A DNA stretch of 64,000 nt from Paralichthys olivaceus (taxonomy: Eukaryota > Chordata > Actinopteri > Pleuronectiformes > Paralichthyidae): NCBI RefSeq assembly GCF_024713975.1, contig NC_091095.1, positions 1,442,001-1,506,000 on the forward strand, read 5' to 3'. Below, piece by piece: positions 51,801 to 59,122 of this stretch. The position numbers and the translations under genes were made by a program. Each line of letters opens with the position of its first letter. Position 1 is the stretch's first letter. The notes beneath the pieces were generated by a model, which had not been told where the DNA came from, did no database searches, and saw only the letters and a list, made by a program, of their open reading frames with translations.

Positions 51801-54124
51801 CAACCACTAACCCACCAACAACAAGAACAAGTCCTCCAACGACGACTACCACTACTCCAACGACAACAACCACTACCCCAACTACAACAACCACTACTCC
51901 AACTACAACAATCACTACAACAACCACTGTTCCAACGACAACAACCACTACTCCAGCAACAACAACCACTGTTCCAACTACAATAATAACTACCCCAACA
52001 GCAACAACCAATTCCCCAACTATGACAACCACTACCCCGACTACAAGAACCACTTCCCCAACTACAACAACCACCGTTCCAACTACAACAACCACTGTTC
52101 CAACTACAACAACTACCCCGACTACAACAACCACTGTGCCAACTACAACAACAACTACCCCACCAACAACAACAACCACTACCCCGATTACAACAACCAC
52201 TATTCCAACTACAACAACCACTACCCCAACTACAACAACTACCCCAACAACAACAACCACTACCCCGACTACAACAACCACTGTGCCAACTACAACAACT
52301 ACTACCCCAACAACAACAACCACTACCCCAACTACAACAACCACTGTTCCAACTACAACAACTACCCCAACATCAACAACTACTACCCCAACATCAACAA
52401 CCACTACCCCAACTACAACAACCACTACAACAACCACTACCCCAACTACAACAACCTCTACTTCAACGACAACAACCACTACCCGACCAACAACAACAAC
52501 CACTACCCCAACCACAACAACCACTACCCCAACTACAACAACCATAACTCCAAAGACAATAACCACTACCCCACCAACAACAACAACCACTACCCCAACT
52601 ACAACAACCACTACTCCAACTACAACAACCACTACCCCACCAACAACAACAACAACAACAACCAGTACTCCACCTACAACAACCACTACTTCAACTACAA
52701 CAGCTACTACTCCAACAACCACTGCCCCGACAACAACAACCACTACCCCAACTAAGACAACCACTGTTCCAACTACAACAACAACTACCCCAACAACGAT
52801 AACCACTACCCCGACTACAACAACCACTACCCCAACTACAATTACCAGTACCCCGACTACAACAACCACTACAACAACCACTGTTCCAGCGACAACAACC
52901 ACTACTCCAACAACAACCACTGTTCCAACTACAACAATAACTACCCCAACAGCAAAAACCAATTCCCCAAGTACGACAACCACTTCCCCAACTACAACAA
53001 CCACCGTTCAAACTACAACAACTACCCCAACAACAACAACCACTACCCTGACTACAAGAACCACTGTTCCAACTACAACAACCACTAACCCACCAACAAC
53101 AAGAACAAGTCCTCCAACGACGACTACCACTACTCCAACGACAACAACCACTACCCCAACTACAACAACCACTACTCCAACTACAACAATCACTACAACA
53201 ACCACTGTTCCAACGACAACAACCACTACTCCAGCAACAACAACCACTGTTCCAACTACAATAATAACTACCCCAACAGCAACAACCAATTCCCCAACTA
53301 TGACAACCACTACCCCGACTACAAGAACCACTTCCCCAACTACAACAACCACCGTTCCAACTACAACAACCACTACCCCAACTACAACAACCACTGTTCC
53401 AACTACAACAACTACCCCGACTACAACAACCACTGTGCCAACTACAACAACAACTACCCCACCAACAACAACAACCACTACCCCGATTATAACAACCACT
53501 ATTCCAACTACAACAACCACTACCCCAACTACAACAACTACCCCAACAACAACAACCACTACCCCGACTACAACAACCACTGTGCCAACTACATCAACTA
53601 CTACCCCAACAACAACAACCACTACCCCAACTACAACAACCACTGTTCCAACTACAACAACTACCCCAACATCAACAACTACTACCCCAACATCAACAAC
53701 CACTACCCCAACTACAACAACCACTACAACAACCACTACCCCAACTACAACAACCACTGTTCCAACTACAACAACTACCCCAACATCAAGAACCACTACC
53801 CCGACTACAACAATCACTGTTGTAACAACAACAACTGCTGTACCAACTTCAACAACTGCTGCAAAAACTACAACTACTGCTTCAACTACAGCAACTGCTG
53901 CACCAGTTATATCTTCGGAAGAAACACCAACAACACTTTCCGAAGCACCTACAACTGTTCTCCCAACAGATACTGTCCCTCCGACGACAATAACGTCCTC
54001 CAACCTAGCAACAACTTCCAACTCAACGACACAGGCAGCTACAACCTCTGGCAGTGATGCCTGTTATATCAGGATGGGAATGCTCCATTTGTTGATTGGA
54101 TTACTTTATTTCATCCTATTTTAG
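836..54124 (+). CDS. Giant two-LU-domain, Thr/Pro mucin-like GPI-anchored protein (17,194 aa)
   Basis: Exons: 836..887, 1276..1371, 1476..1643, 1770..1886, 2973..54124. All introns are GT/AG and phase 1, and the join has no internal stop. Start choice: tandem ATG ATG opens a signal peptide (MMKLLLSLTLIWVLSST) 65 bp after a TATA box. Residues 23-100 and 117-194 are two full Ly6/uPAR domains, each starting CxxC and ending CCxxxxCN. Residues from 195 to about 17,090 are heptads of six Thr and one Pro, with occasional Ser, Asn, Val, Ile, Lys or Gln; this is an expected mucin-type O-glycosylation substrate. The last 25 residues form a GPI signal. The architecture matches LYPD3/C4.4A (two LU domains, Ser/Thr/Pro stalk, GPI), but I cannot assign orthology. 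Inferred role: an extremely long cell-surface or shed mucin-like glycoprotein. The ligand of the LU domains is unknown. Array length depends on correct assembly. Confidence 0.85.
1034..1200 (-). mobile_element. L2-like retroelement 3' tail in intron 1
   Basis: On the minus strand the sequence at 1035-1061 reads as a short snap-back followed by gatcaataaag. This is the usual 3' end of fish L2-type LINEs and the SINEs that use them. The adjoining tacagcagtacaa also fits that tail. The far boundary is a guess. Confidence 0.5.
1290..1627 (+). other. LU domain 1 (exons 2-3)
   Basis: Residues 23-100 carry ten cysteines at 23, 26, 31, 39, 43, 64, 70, 93, 94 and 99, followed by Asn100. This is the complete three-finger Ly6/uPAR pattern with its CC-x4-CN close. 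Possible N-glycosylation sequons are N25-C-T and N33-T-T. Two exons divided by a phase-1 intron encode the domain, as is typical of the family. Confidence 0.9.
1523..1532 (+). repeat. C10 homopolymer inside coding exon 3
   Basis: Ten consecutive C bases encode the Ala-Pro-Pro-Pro-Leu turn of LU domain 1 between Cys64 and Cys70. A one-base slip would put everything downstream, including the stalk, out of frame. Confidence 0.9.
1802..3121 (+). other. LU domain 2 (exon 4 and start of exon 5)
   Basis: Residues 117-194 carry cysteines at 117, 120, 127, 133, 140, 157, 163, 187, 188 and 193, followed by Asn194, again a complete LU set. The first half is in exon 4. The second half opens the giant exon directly after the acceptor at 2971-2972, so domain, stalk and anchor signal share one exon. 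Confidence 0.9.
1887..2972 (+). other. Intron 4 of the giant gene
   Basis: GTAAGT donor and TTTAG acceptor. The 1,086 bp are AT-rich and I see no gene, RNA or clear repeat in them. Confidence 0.75.
6327..14609 (+). repeat. Higher-order repeat A, about 4.3 kb and 4.0 kb copies
   Basis: The landmark caatcactacgcccacc at 6327 recurs at 10650 and 14610, giving offsets of 4,323 and 3,960 bp. A second landmark (tgttccgact...ccaaacac) at 7501 recurs at 11815, offset 4,314, so the copies differ by in-frame deletions. Smaller nested blocks of about 1.34-1.43 kb are visible, for example the ccaaatacaac landmark near 8124 and 9465. Confidence 0.8.
15300..20120 (+). repeat. Higher-order repeat B, 2,409-bp tandem pair
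   Basis: Landmarks at 16331 (actcctccaac) and 16615 (aaatac) recur exactly 2,409 bp later, at 18740 and 19024. A 12-bp in-frame deletion near 19515 shortens the offset to 2,397 at the cacaaccaacc landmark (17351 to 19748). A third, rearranged copy carries the same landmark at about 23,494. The outer edges are approximate. Confidence 0.8.
35800..49000 (+). repeat. Segment duplicated at an 11,208-bp offset
   Basis: Sequence at about 35.8-38.0 kb matches about 46.9-49.0 kb. The actactcaaa landmark at 36731 recurs at 47939, an offset of 11,208 bp. The two copies flank the 4.5-kb tandem pair. Limits are approximate, and the intervening DNA belongs to repeat C. Confidence 0.65.
38000..46920 (+). 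repeat. Higher-order repeat C, about 4.5-kb tandem duplication
   Basis: The block from about 38,000 to 42,530 is repeated from about 42,530 to 46,920. Landmarks are offset by 4,530 bp in the first part (38,041 to 42,571) and by 4,392 bp after a 138-bp in-frame deletion in copy 2, within the unit running from about 43,600 to 44,160. Long stretches appear identical, suggesting a recent duplication. Confidence 0.85.
49441..53810 (+). repeat. Higher-order repeat D, 1,017- and 1,476-bp copies rich in TVP
   Basis: The landmark aaaaaccaattccccaagt near 50461 recurs at 51478 (offset 1,017) and 52954 (offset 1,476). This C-terminal portion has more Val, Asn, Ser, Ile and Ala than the rest of the stalk and looks more diverged from the plain heptad. 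Confidence 0.8.
54047..54121 (+). other. GPI-attachment signal
   Basis: The last 25 residues begin with SGSDA, which supplies small-residue candidates for the omega site. A short spacer with Arg follows, then the 14-residue hydrophobic tail MLHLLIGLLYFILF ends directly at the stop. No cytoplasmic residues follow, so GPI attachment is favoured over a transmembrane anchor. Confidence 0.8.
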
Positions 54125-54131
54125 AACTCAG

Positions 54132-54137
54132 AATAAA
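54132..54137 (+). promoter_or_regulatory. Polyadenylation signal AATAAA, proximal
   Basis: AATAAA begins 8 bp after the stop codon of the giant gene. A second AATAAA at 54200-54205 and a third at 54231-54236 give more usual spacing. Which one is used cannot be told from sequence. Confidence 0.5.
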
Positions 54138-54199
54138 AATGGATGAAGGAACTATGAAGCCAACAGATGAACTCTGATTAATTATGCCAACACAACTCT

Positions 54200-54205
54200 A
54201 ATAAA
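54200..54205 (+). promoter_or_regulatory. Polyadenylation signal AATAAA, distal
   Basis: Second AATAAA, 76 bp downstream of the stop codon, followed by T-rich sequence. It is a plausible main poly(A) signal for the giant transcript. Confidence 0.55.
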
Positions 54206-54210
54206 ACTTT

Positions 54211-54248
54211 AGACCTTTCCCCAAGGGGACAATAAAGTCTTAAGTCTT
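54211..54248 (+). mobile_element. L2-like retroelement 3' tail
   Basis: A ttccccaagggga snap-back followed by caataaagt and a short taagtctt repeat resembles the 3' tail of fish L2-type LINEs/SINEs. It may supply a poly(A) signal to the giant gene; that is inference. Confidence 0.5.
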
Positions 54249-54940
54249 AAATGTATTCATTAGCTATAATTTGACTGGAATATTGAAGTGAAAGTTACTA
54301 ACTACGGATTTCCTCTAAAACCTCTGTGTATTCAAATGGACTGAAATCTGTCAGTTCAAAATTTTGATTAAAATTACACAAATAATTAAAACAAACAAAT
54401 ATTACTATCTTATGGATCTTAAAGGTAAAAAGATTAAAGCAAAAATAAAGTAGTTGTTCAGTAAACACAGACTGAACAGATTTTTTTTTTGTCAGTTAAG
54501 TATTTGGGAGAATTGTCCGTGGAGTAGTGGTTGTTGTAGTTGGGGTCGTGGTTGTTTATTTTTGCTTGAGAAGCAACGTTGGGTCTTTATGGTTTTGATT
54601 GCTTTTATCTATTTATTTATAAATTGCTTTACTTAAGATGACAGCTAATGCTTGTGTGGTGGTTTCTCTTTTATATGATTCAAATTGGACTTTTACATTT
54701 AATGAAGTTTAAAAAAACATGTAAATTAGTATAAATTTGGGTAACATTACAAACTAAGGAAATATTTACTGTTTTCTATATTCTATGTGCTTTTCATTCA
54801 CAATCATGATGTTCTAATTTTGTTTTCCAAAAAGGCACATAAATAAAGAAATTCTAAGCTATGATATCCTATAGATTGTCATTATTATGGTTTTATCATG
54901 TTTCAGGGCAATGAATGGAAATAAAACATAAACTCAATGT
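54241..54940. other. Convergent intergenic region
   Basis: AT-rich DNA between the 3' ends of the giant gene (plus) and GPX7 (minus). I see no gene. It contains a T10 run at about 54,481 and a stray inverted copy of the Thr/Pro minisatellite, listed next. Confidence 0.65.
54521..54554 (-). repeat. Isolated inverted copy of the Thr/Pro minisatellite
   Basis: These 34 bp are the reverse complement of a common array phase (caaccacgaccccaac followed by tacaacaaccactactcc). The copy sits about 400 bp beyond the stop codon in unique AT-rich DNA and in opposite orientation to the array. Confidence 0.85.
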
Positions 54941-54954
54941 TGAGGTATCAAACA

Positions 54955-54960
54955 TTTATT
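54955..54960 (-). promoter_or_regulatory. Polyadenylation signal of GPX7
   Basis: TTTATT on the plus strand is AATAAA on the minus strand, 284 bp beyond the GPX7 stop codon and with no other gene between. Confidence 0.6.
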
Positions 54961-55243
54961 CCACAAATCAAACATAAAATCCACATGACTTACAAACAGG
55001 GAAACGGGGCTCTTTGGCATAAAACCGCAGTTTCAAAATACATACATCTTAACTTGACTTGTAAAAACATAGTGGTTTCATCAGTGCTTTCAGAAAGCAA
55101 TTAGAATTTGCTTTTGATATATAAATTGAACTGAATGGTTTATATTAGACAGTTAGATTGTACGAGCAACATACAAGCTTTCCATTTGTCCTTCTAGTTC
55201 GTATTAAATCTCATACTGCAAAACACTGTGTTGAAACAAGGGG

Positions 55244-58200
55244 TTAAAGCTCTTCTTTCTTCTTGAGGATTATCTGCCGTACCATTTCAGCTACTTTAGG
55301 TCGGATTTCTTTCACAGACACTTTTGGTCCCCATGTGTCCACCACTTTGCCATTAACATCAATCAGATACTTCCAGAAATTCCAGTCAGGTTCTTTTCCA
55401 GAGGCCTCTGCAGAAAGTGAGAGAAGAAGAAAGAAAGAAAAGTTTTAAAACATTCTGTGCAGTACATTGCATTGTCGTCCTATCTTTCTCGTCCCCCTGA
55501 ATTGTCTTTCTTACAGTAAAGAGCCACTGGAAGTGAAATAATGGTGACACACCTCTGAATAGTTTACACAACTTTGTCAATTTAATGTTTCTTTGTATAT
55601 GGATTCCTGGAAGTCTGCAGACATTTGTCAGATTAAACCCTTCGGATGCACAGCGGTTTCATTATTTATGTCCTTTTTTCAGAGTTTCCAAGGACATTAT
55701 GCACTTTATGCAAAATATTAAAATGTTTCAATTTAAAAAAGCTTTGACTCTTTTTTTCTCACATCACTGATCGCTCACATCTTTTGCTTTCCCACAATGC
55801 CTTTAGAATTGATTATCTTCTTTTACAGAAAGTAAACAGGGTGTGAACTTGTGTGCACCATCAGTGGAATTGAATGAATCCTTCCTTTTGGCTCTGCTAT
55901 TGTTTGCTGACTCACAACATACTGTGCCTCTTCTTCTCCCACCAGCATTTCATGTCACTCACCAACGAGGTACTTGTAGACATTGTTGGCTCCAGTTCCG
56001 ACGACAGCGATTTTACTGAACAGGGGAAAGGAGACGCCGTAGACCCTGCGGACAAAGCTGTCAATCTCCTTGTCGCTGCCGGGCTCCTGCTGCCCAAACT
56101 GGTTGCAGGGGAACGCCAGCACATTGAAGTGATATGGCCCAAAGTCCCGCTGGAGCTGCTGAAGGTCTTTGTAGTGTTCCTCTGTGAAGCCACATTCACT
56201 GGCTACATTCACCACCAGCGACACCTGAAGCCACAGAAACATACTGTAAAACTAAAACAAGGGGACGAGGGGAGCGTAAAGAGCTGTTTCACACCTGTGA
56301 TGTATCAACCATGTTCTATACACATCATCCCTTTGTTTCTAAGCATGTGTTTATAGCTCAGATATGAATACATTTCAAATAAGGACAGTTTTCTCTGAGC
56401 TGCAGAGAAAAACAATACTTTACTTACTTCATTTGCAGCAATGTAAAACAGACAAACAAAATCTCCTCACACCGCAGAAGCTGGAGCCAAAGAACAATTT
56501 ATGTGTGCTTGAAAAATGACTTAAACTATTAAACAACATTCAACTTTTTATTTAATACATCTTCTGCTGTTCAGCATATCACTGTTAATTATTAAAGGTT
56601 CAGTGTGTAGAATTTAGTGACATCTAGAAGTGAAGTGTCATGTTGCAGCTGAACACTCCTCACATACTCCTAAAAACTCAAAAGATTTAGTTTGTCCGGT
56701 TAAGGCTACTGTAAAAAAAACATGGTGGCCTCCGTAGAGAGGATCTGCTCCTGATGTAAATATAGGGTTAGTATTTAAATATAAAGTATTTAAATATAAA
56801 AGGGCCCATTCTACAGTAAAGAAAACAACAATTCGTACAATTTAGGTGAAACACACTAATGAAAAAATCCTTAGGATTATTTTATATAAAATTTCTGCCA
56901 ATAGATCATTTCACCTAAATTCTACACACTGGACTTAATAACGAGCTAATAAGTGATTTATTAGTGTTTATCTTACATGTTAGTGCAGAGTTCACAGAGA
57001 GATCATGCAGGTTTCTACATGTTTCAGCTTCATGCTTCAGCTCACTCAGTACAGGAGAGTTTGGACAGAAGAGCAGCTCATCACTGATGATAAAATAAGT
57101 TGATGCATTTTCTGATTTCATCGTCCCTCAGTGTGACCGCACACCCACAGACTGATGATCCCATCATCTAGGGAAGCAATTCAAAGTCGGACAAATCTGA
57201 AAATGAACCTTGGGGTTTAAAGGACATATATTCTGCTCATCTTCAGGTTGTTAACTTTAATCTTAGTGACTATGTGAGATCACGCGATATGACAATGATG
57301 CAGACGTATGGGCTGGACTTCTGACGAGGTGTTTCAGGAGCTTGTCTGTGGAGGAGAGGAGCTCCCTTCACCACAGACTATTTCATTTAATATGTATGTT
57401 ACAGTAAATAGAAAACACACTGCATAATAAGTGCTTTAAAATCTGTGCCTAACTTTGTGGTCATTGGGAGAATTTGGAACCATGTATGTGAGAGACTATA
57501 AGGTCAGTCAGGAGGATACAAGTTTTGAAAAGGTCAGGTAGGAAAACTCAAGTCTCTCCTTGTGTAAAATAAATCCTGTGCTGCCCACAAATGTATGCTT
57601 TTCTACTTTTCTCTATTCTGTTTATTGTCATTTGATGTCTTTTGAAATGATTGCAGCCCAGGATTTCATTCATCAGGGACCAATGAGACACAAAATGGAT
57701 ATTTGTCTGTGACTGTTTCTCAATTGTGTTGTGGAATACTTATATTATATATACTAATATTACAAGAATAAAGTCACAATTTAAGAGTTTCAATATTACG
57801 AAAACATTTATTGATTAAGAGGTTTAATTTTACGAAATTATATGTGAAAAAAAGTTTGAAAATATTACAAGAATAAAGTCCTAATTTAACAAGGGGGAAC
57901 ATTTTACATTAAGAGAATAAAGTCGGAATTTAATGGAAGAATATGACGAGAAAATATTTTATTTAACCAAAAAAACTTTGAACATTAAAAAAACAACGGT
58001 TTGAGTAAAGTGGCTCCTGATAAATGTGTTTCTTTGGTAAAAGGCTTCAGTACCTGCTGTGAATGGAGACTCTGCTGCTCAGGCCTGATGCCACGTAGAC
58101 CAGCGGGGCTGCGTGATGGGACATCAGCTGGTCCTCTGTCTACAGGGTTAGTTACTACACAGTCAGACAGGACACATGGGACAAGAAGAAGTTCCCATGA

Positions 58201-58416
58201 AGAGGTCATCCATGCAAAGAGACATGCAGAGAGAGAGAGAGATAGATAGAGAGAGGGAGAGAGTCTGTGGTAAAGACTCACCGAGCCTCGGTACTTCTCC
58301 AGAGAAACTAACTTCCCTCTGCTGTTCACCACTTTGAAGGTGTACAGGTCTTTGCTTTTGCTCTCAGAGGAGCTGAGAACAGCCAGGAACACGGTGAGAA
58401 GCCCGGGGAGCATCAT
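55244..58416 (-). CDS. gpx7: Glutathione peroxidase 7 (ER, cysteine-type)
   Basis: Exons in transcript order: 58416..58282, 56224..55963, 55407..55244, all with GT/AG junctions and in frame, giving 186 residues (human GPX7 has 187). Start: the ATG ATG pair at 58416 opens a signal peptide (MMLPGLLTVFLAVLSSS); the upstream open frame has no other ATG. Family features: the VNVASECGF peroxidatic site has Cys (TGT), not selenocysteine; FPCNQFGQQEP supplies the conserved Gln; WNFWKYL supplies the Trp. The C-terminus is KEEL, a KDEL-like retrieval signal comparable to human REDL. Known role of the family: ER-lumen peroxidase that passes oxidising equivalents from hydrogen peroxide to protein disulfide isomerase during oxidative folding. 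It is head-to-head with TUT4 and convergent with the giant gene. GPX8 is less likely because there is no N-terminal transmembrane anchor. Confidence 0.95.
56594..56936. mobile_element. MITE in GPX7 intron 1
   Basis: About 343 bp bounded by imperfect terminal inverted repeats: the left end reads cagtgtgtagaatttag and the right end is ctaaattctacacactg. Both sides carry ttattaa, a possible target duplication. The inner catggtggcctccgtagag matches a widespread percomorph element as I remember it; the family name is not assigned. Confidence 0.75.
57215..57400. repeat. Possible dispersed repeat in GPX7 intron 1
   Basis: The string ggtttaaaggacatatattc followed by tgctcatcttcagg looks like a common teleost interspersed element. 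I see no terminal repeats and the limits are uncertain. Confidence 0.3.
57763..57930. repeat. Degenerate AAGAATAAAGTC minisatellite, left copy
   Basis: Repeated short blocks of the form acaagaataaagtcacaattt, decayed, in GPX7 intron 1. The same family lies on the other side of GPX7 exon 1 at 58,700-58,880. Confidence 0.7.
58227..58265. repeat. (GA)n/(GATA) microsatellite next to the GPX7 exon 1 donor
   Basis: A purine run with two gata units, ending about 10 bp from the minus-strand GTGAGT donor at 58281-58276. In the transcript it is a pyrimidine-rich stretch just inside intron 1. Confidence 0.8.
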
Positions 58417-58699
58417 CTTCTCTGTCTCTTCCCTGCGAACTGTTAAACCACCACGTACCAGACTCTTCAGATGAAGTCTGTGGTACCAGAGGTTCTGCAG
58501 CAAGTCCTGCAGGACTGTGGGCTGCGCTTCAAAATAAAAGCCCCCGTTCACTTCCTGTGTCACTTCGTCATTCCCCACAAGAAACCAACCAAATGAGGTT
58601 TATCAAGTTAAGTCAGGGGAAAGAACAGGGAGCAGCTGTGTTCGCTACCAGGGCCTTATCGAAGAAAACGAATAGGAGATTTAGATTTTAACAGTGAAA

Positions 58700-58880
58700 A
58701 CATTTGAATAATACAAGAATAAATTCACAATTCAGCAACAACGTTTAAAAAAAAAACAAGAATAAAGTCAGAATTTAACGATACAAAAGTTTTAATAAAA
58801 CAAGAATAAATGAACAATTTAATTTAAAAAAAGTTTTAATAAAACAAGAATAAAGTCACAATTGAACAATTACAACGATT
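58700..58880. repeat. Degenerate AAGAATAAAGTC minisatellite, right copy
   Basis: At least four decayed copies of acaagaataaa(gtc) with A-rich spacers. It lies between the start codons of GPX7 and TUT4. Confidence 0.7.
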
Positions 58881-58887
58881 TCAATAC

Positions 58888-59047
58888 AAGAAAAAGAAAG
58901 AGAGAGAAAAGAAAGAGAAAGAGAGAGAAAAAGAGAGAAAGAGAAAGAAAGAAAAAGAAAGAGAGAGAAAAGAAAGAAAGAGAAAAAGAAAGAGAGAGAA
59001 AGAAAGAGAAAAAGAGAGAGAAAGAAAGAGAAAGAGAAAGAGAGAAA
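58888..59047 (+). repeat. Polypurine GAAA/GAGA tract
   Basis: About 160 bp of uninterrupted A and G on the plus strand, made of gaaa, gaga and aaag units. Homopurine tracts of this length can adopt triplex (H-DNA) form. It ends about 55 bp upstream of the putative TUT4 promoter site. Confidence 0.9.
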
Positions 59048-59102
59048 TAAATTCTATGAGTAAACAGTTGTCCTTGAACGCAGCACGCCCCTCTTCATCG
59101 CC

Positions 59103-59122
59103 ACTGTAAGTCCCAGCATGCA
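59103..59122 (+). promoter_or_regulatory. ZNF143/THAP11-type promoter motif
   Basis: actgtaagtcccagcatgca closely follows the known ACTACAAnTCCCAGCATGC motif bound by ZNF143 and THAP11 at vertebrate promoters. It sits at the start of the GC-rich TUT4 5' region in the GPX7-TUT4 divergent interval. No TATA box is seen here. Confidence 0.55.

Larger units (their letters stand above)
3122..53850 (+). repeat. 50.7-kb coding minisatellite, 21-bp Thr6-Pro unit
   Basis: The basic unit is acaacaaccactaccccaact and close variants, encoding a Thr6-Pro heptad. Variant units of 12, 15, 18, 24 and 27 bp all keep the frame. The plus strand has very little G. Synonymous Thr codons sit at fixed positions within the unit, which points to copying of DNA units rather than convergent amino-acid selection. 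Mutational variants (PNTTTT, TTSTTPITT, TVPTT, TQTT, TTIAAVQ, PPPTTTTST) act as landmarks and reveal nested higher-order blocks. Confidence 0.95.

Noticed and set aside
3122-53850. Antifreeze glycoprotein-like polyprotein
   Set aside because: Fish antifreeze glycoproteins are Thr-Ala-Ala repeats with cleavable spacers. This array is Thr6-Pro with LU domains and a GPI tail.
3122-53850. Non-coding satellite or CRISPR-like array
   Set aside because: All unit variants keep one frame, the array is framed by LU exons and a GPI signal in that frame, and there are no unique spacers.
55788-55806. A further ZNF143-like string (tttcccacaatgc) in GPX7 intron 2
   Set aside because: Only the 3' half of the motif is present.
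55874-56356. 160-codon plus-strand ORF overlapping GPX7 exon 2
   Set aside because: It is the antisense of the conserved GPX7 exon, with no family features of its own.
58417-58578. N-terminal extension of GPX7 upstream of the tandem Met
   Set aside because: The open frame has no ATG before 58416 and would bury the signal peptide; it is 5' UTR.
58862-59050. Lys/Arg/Glu-rich ORF
   Set aside because: It is the polypurine microsatellite read as codons.
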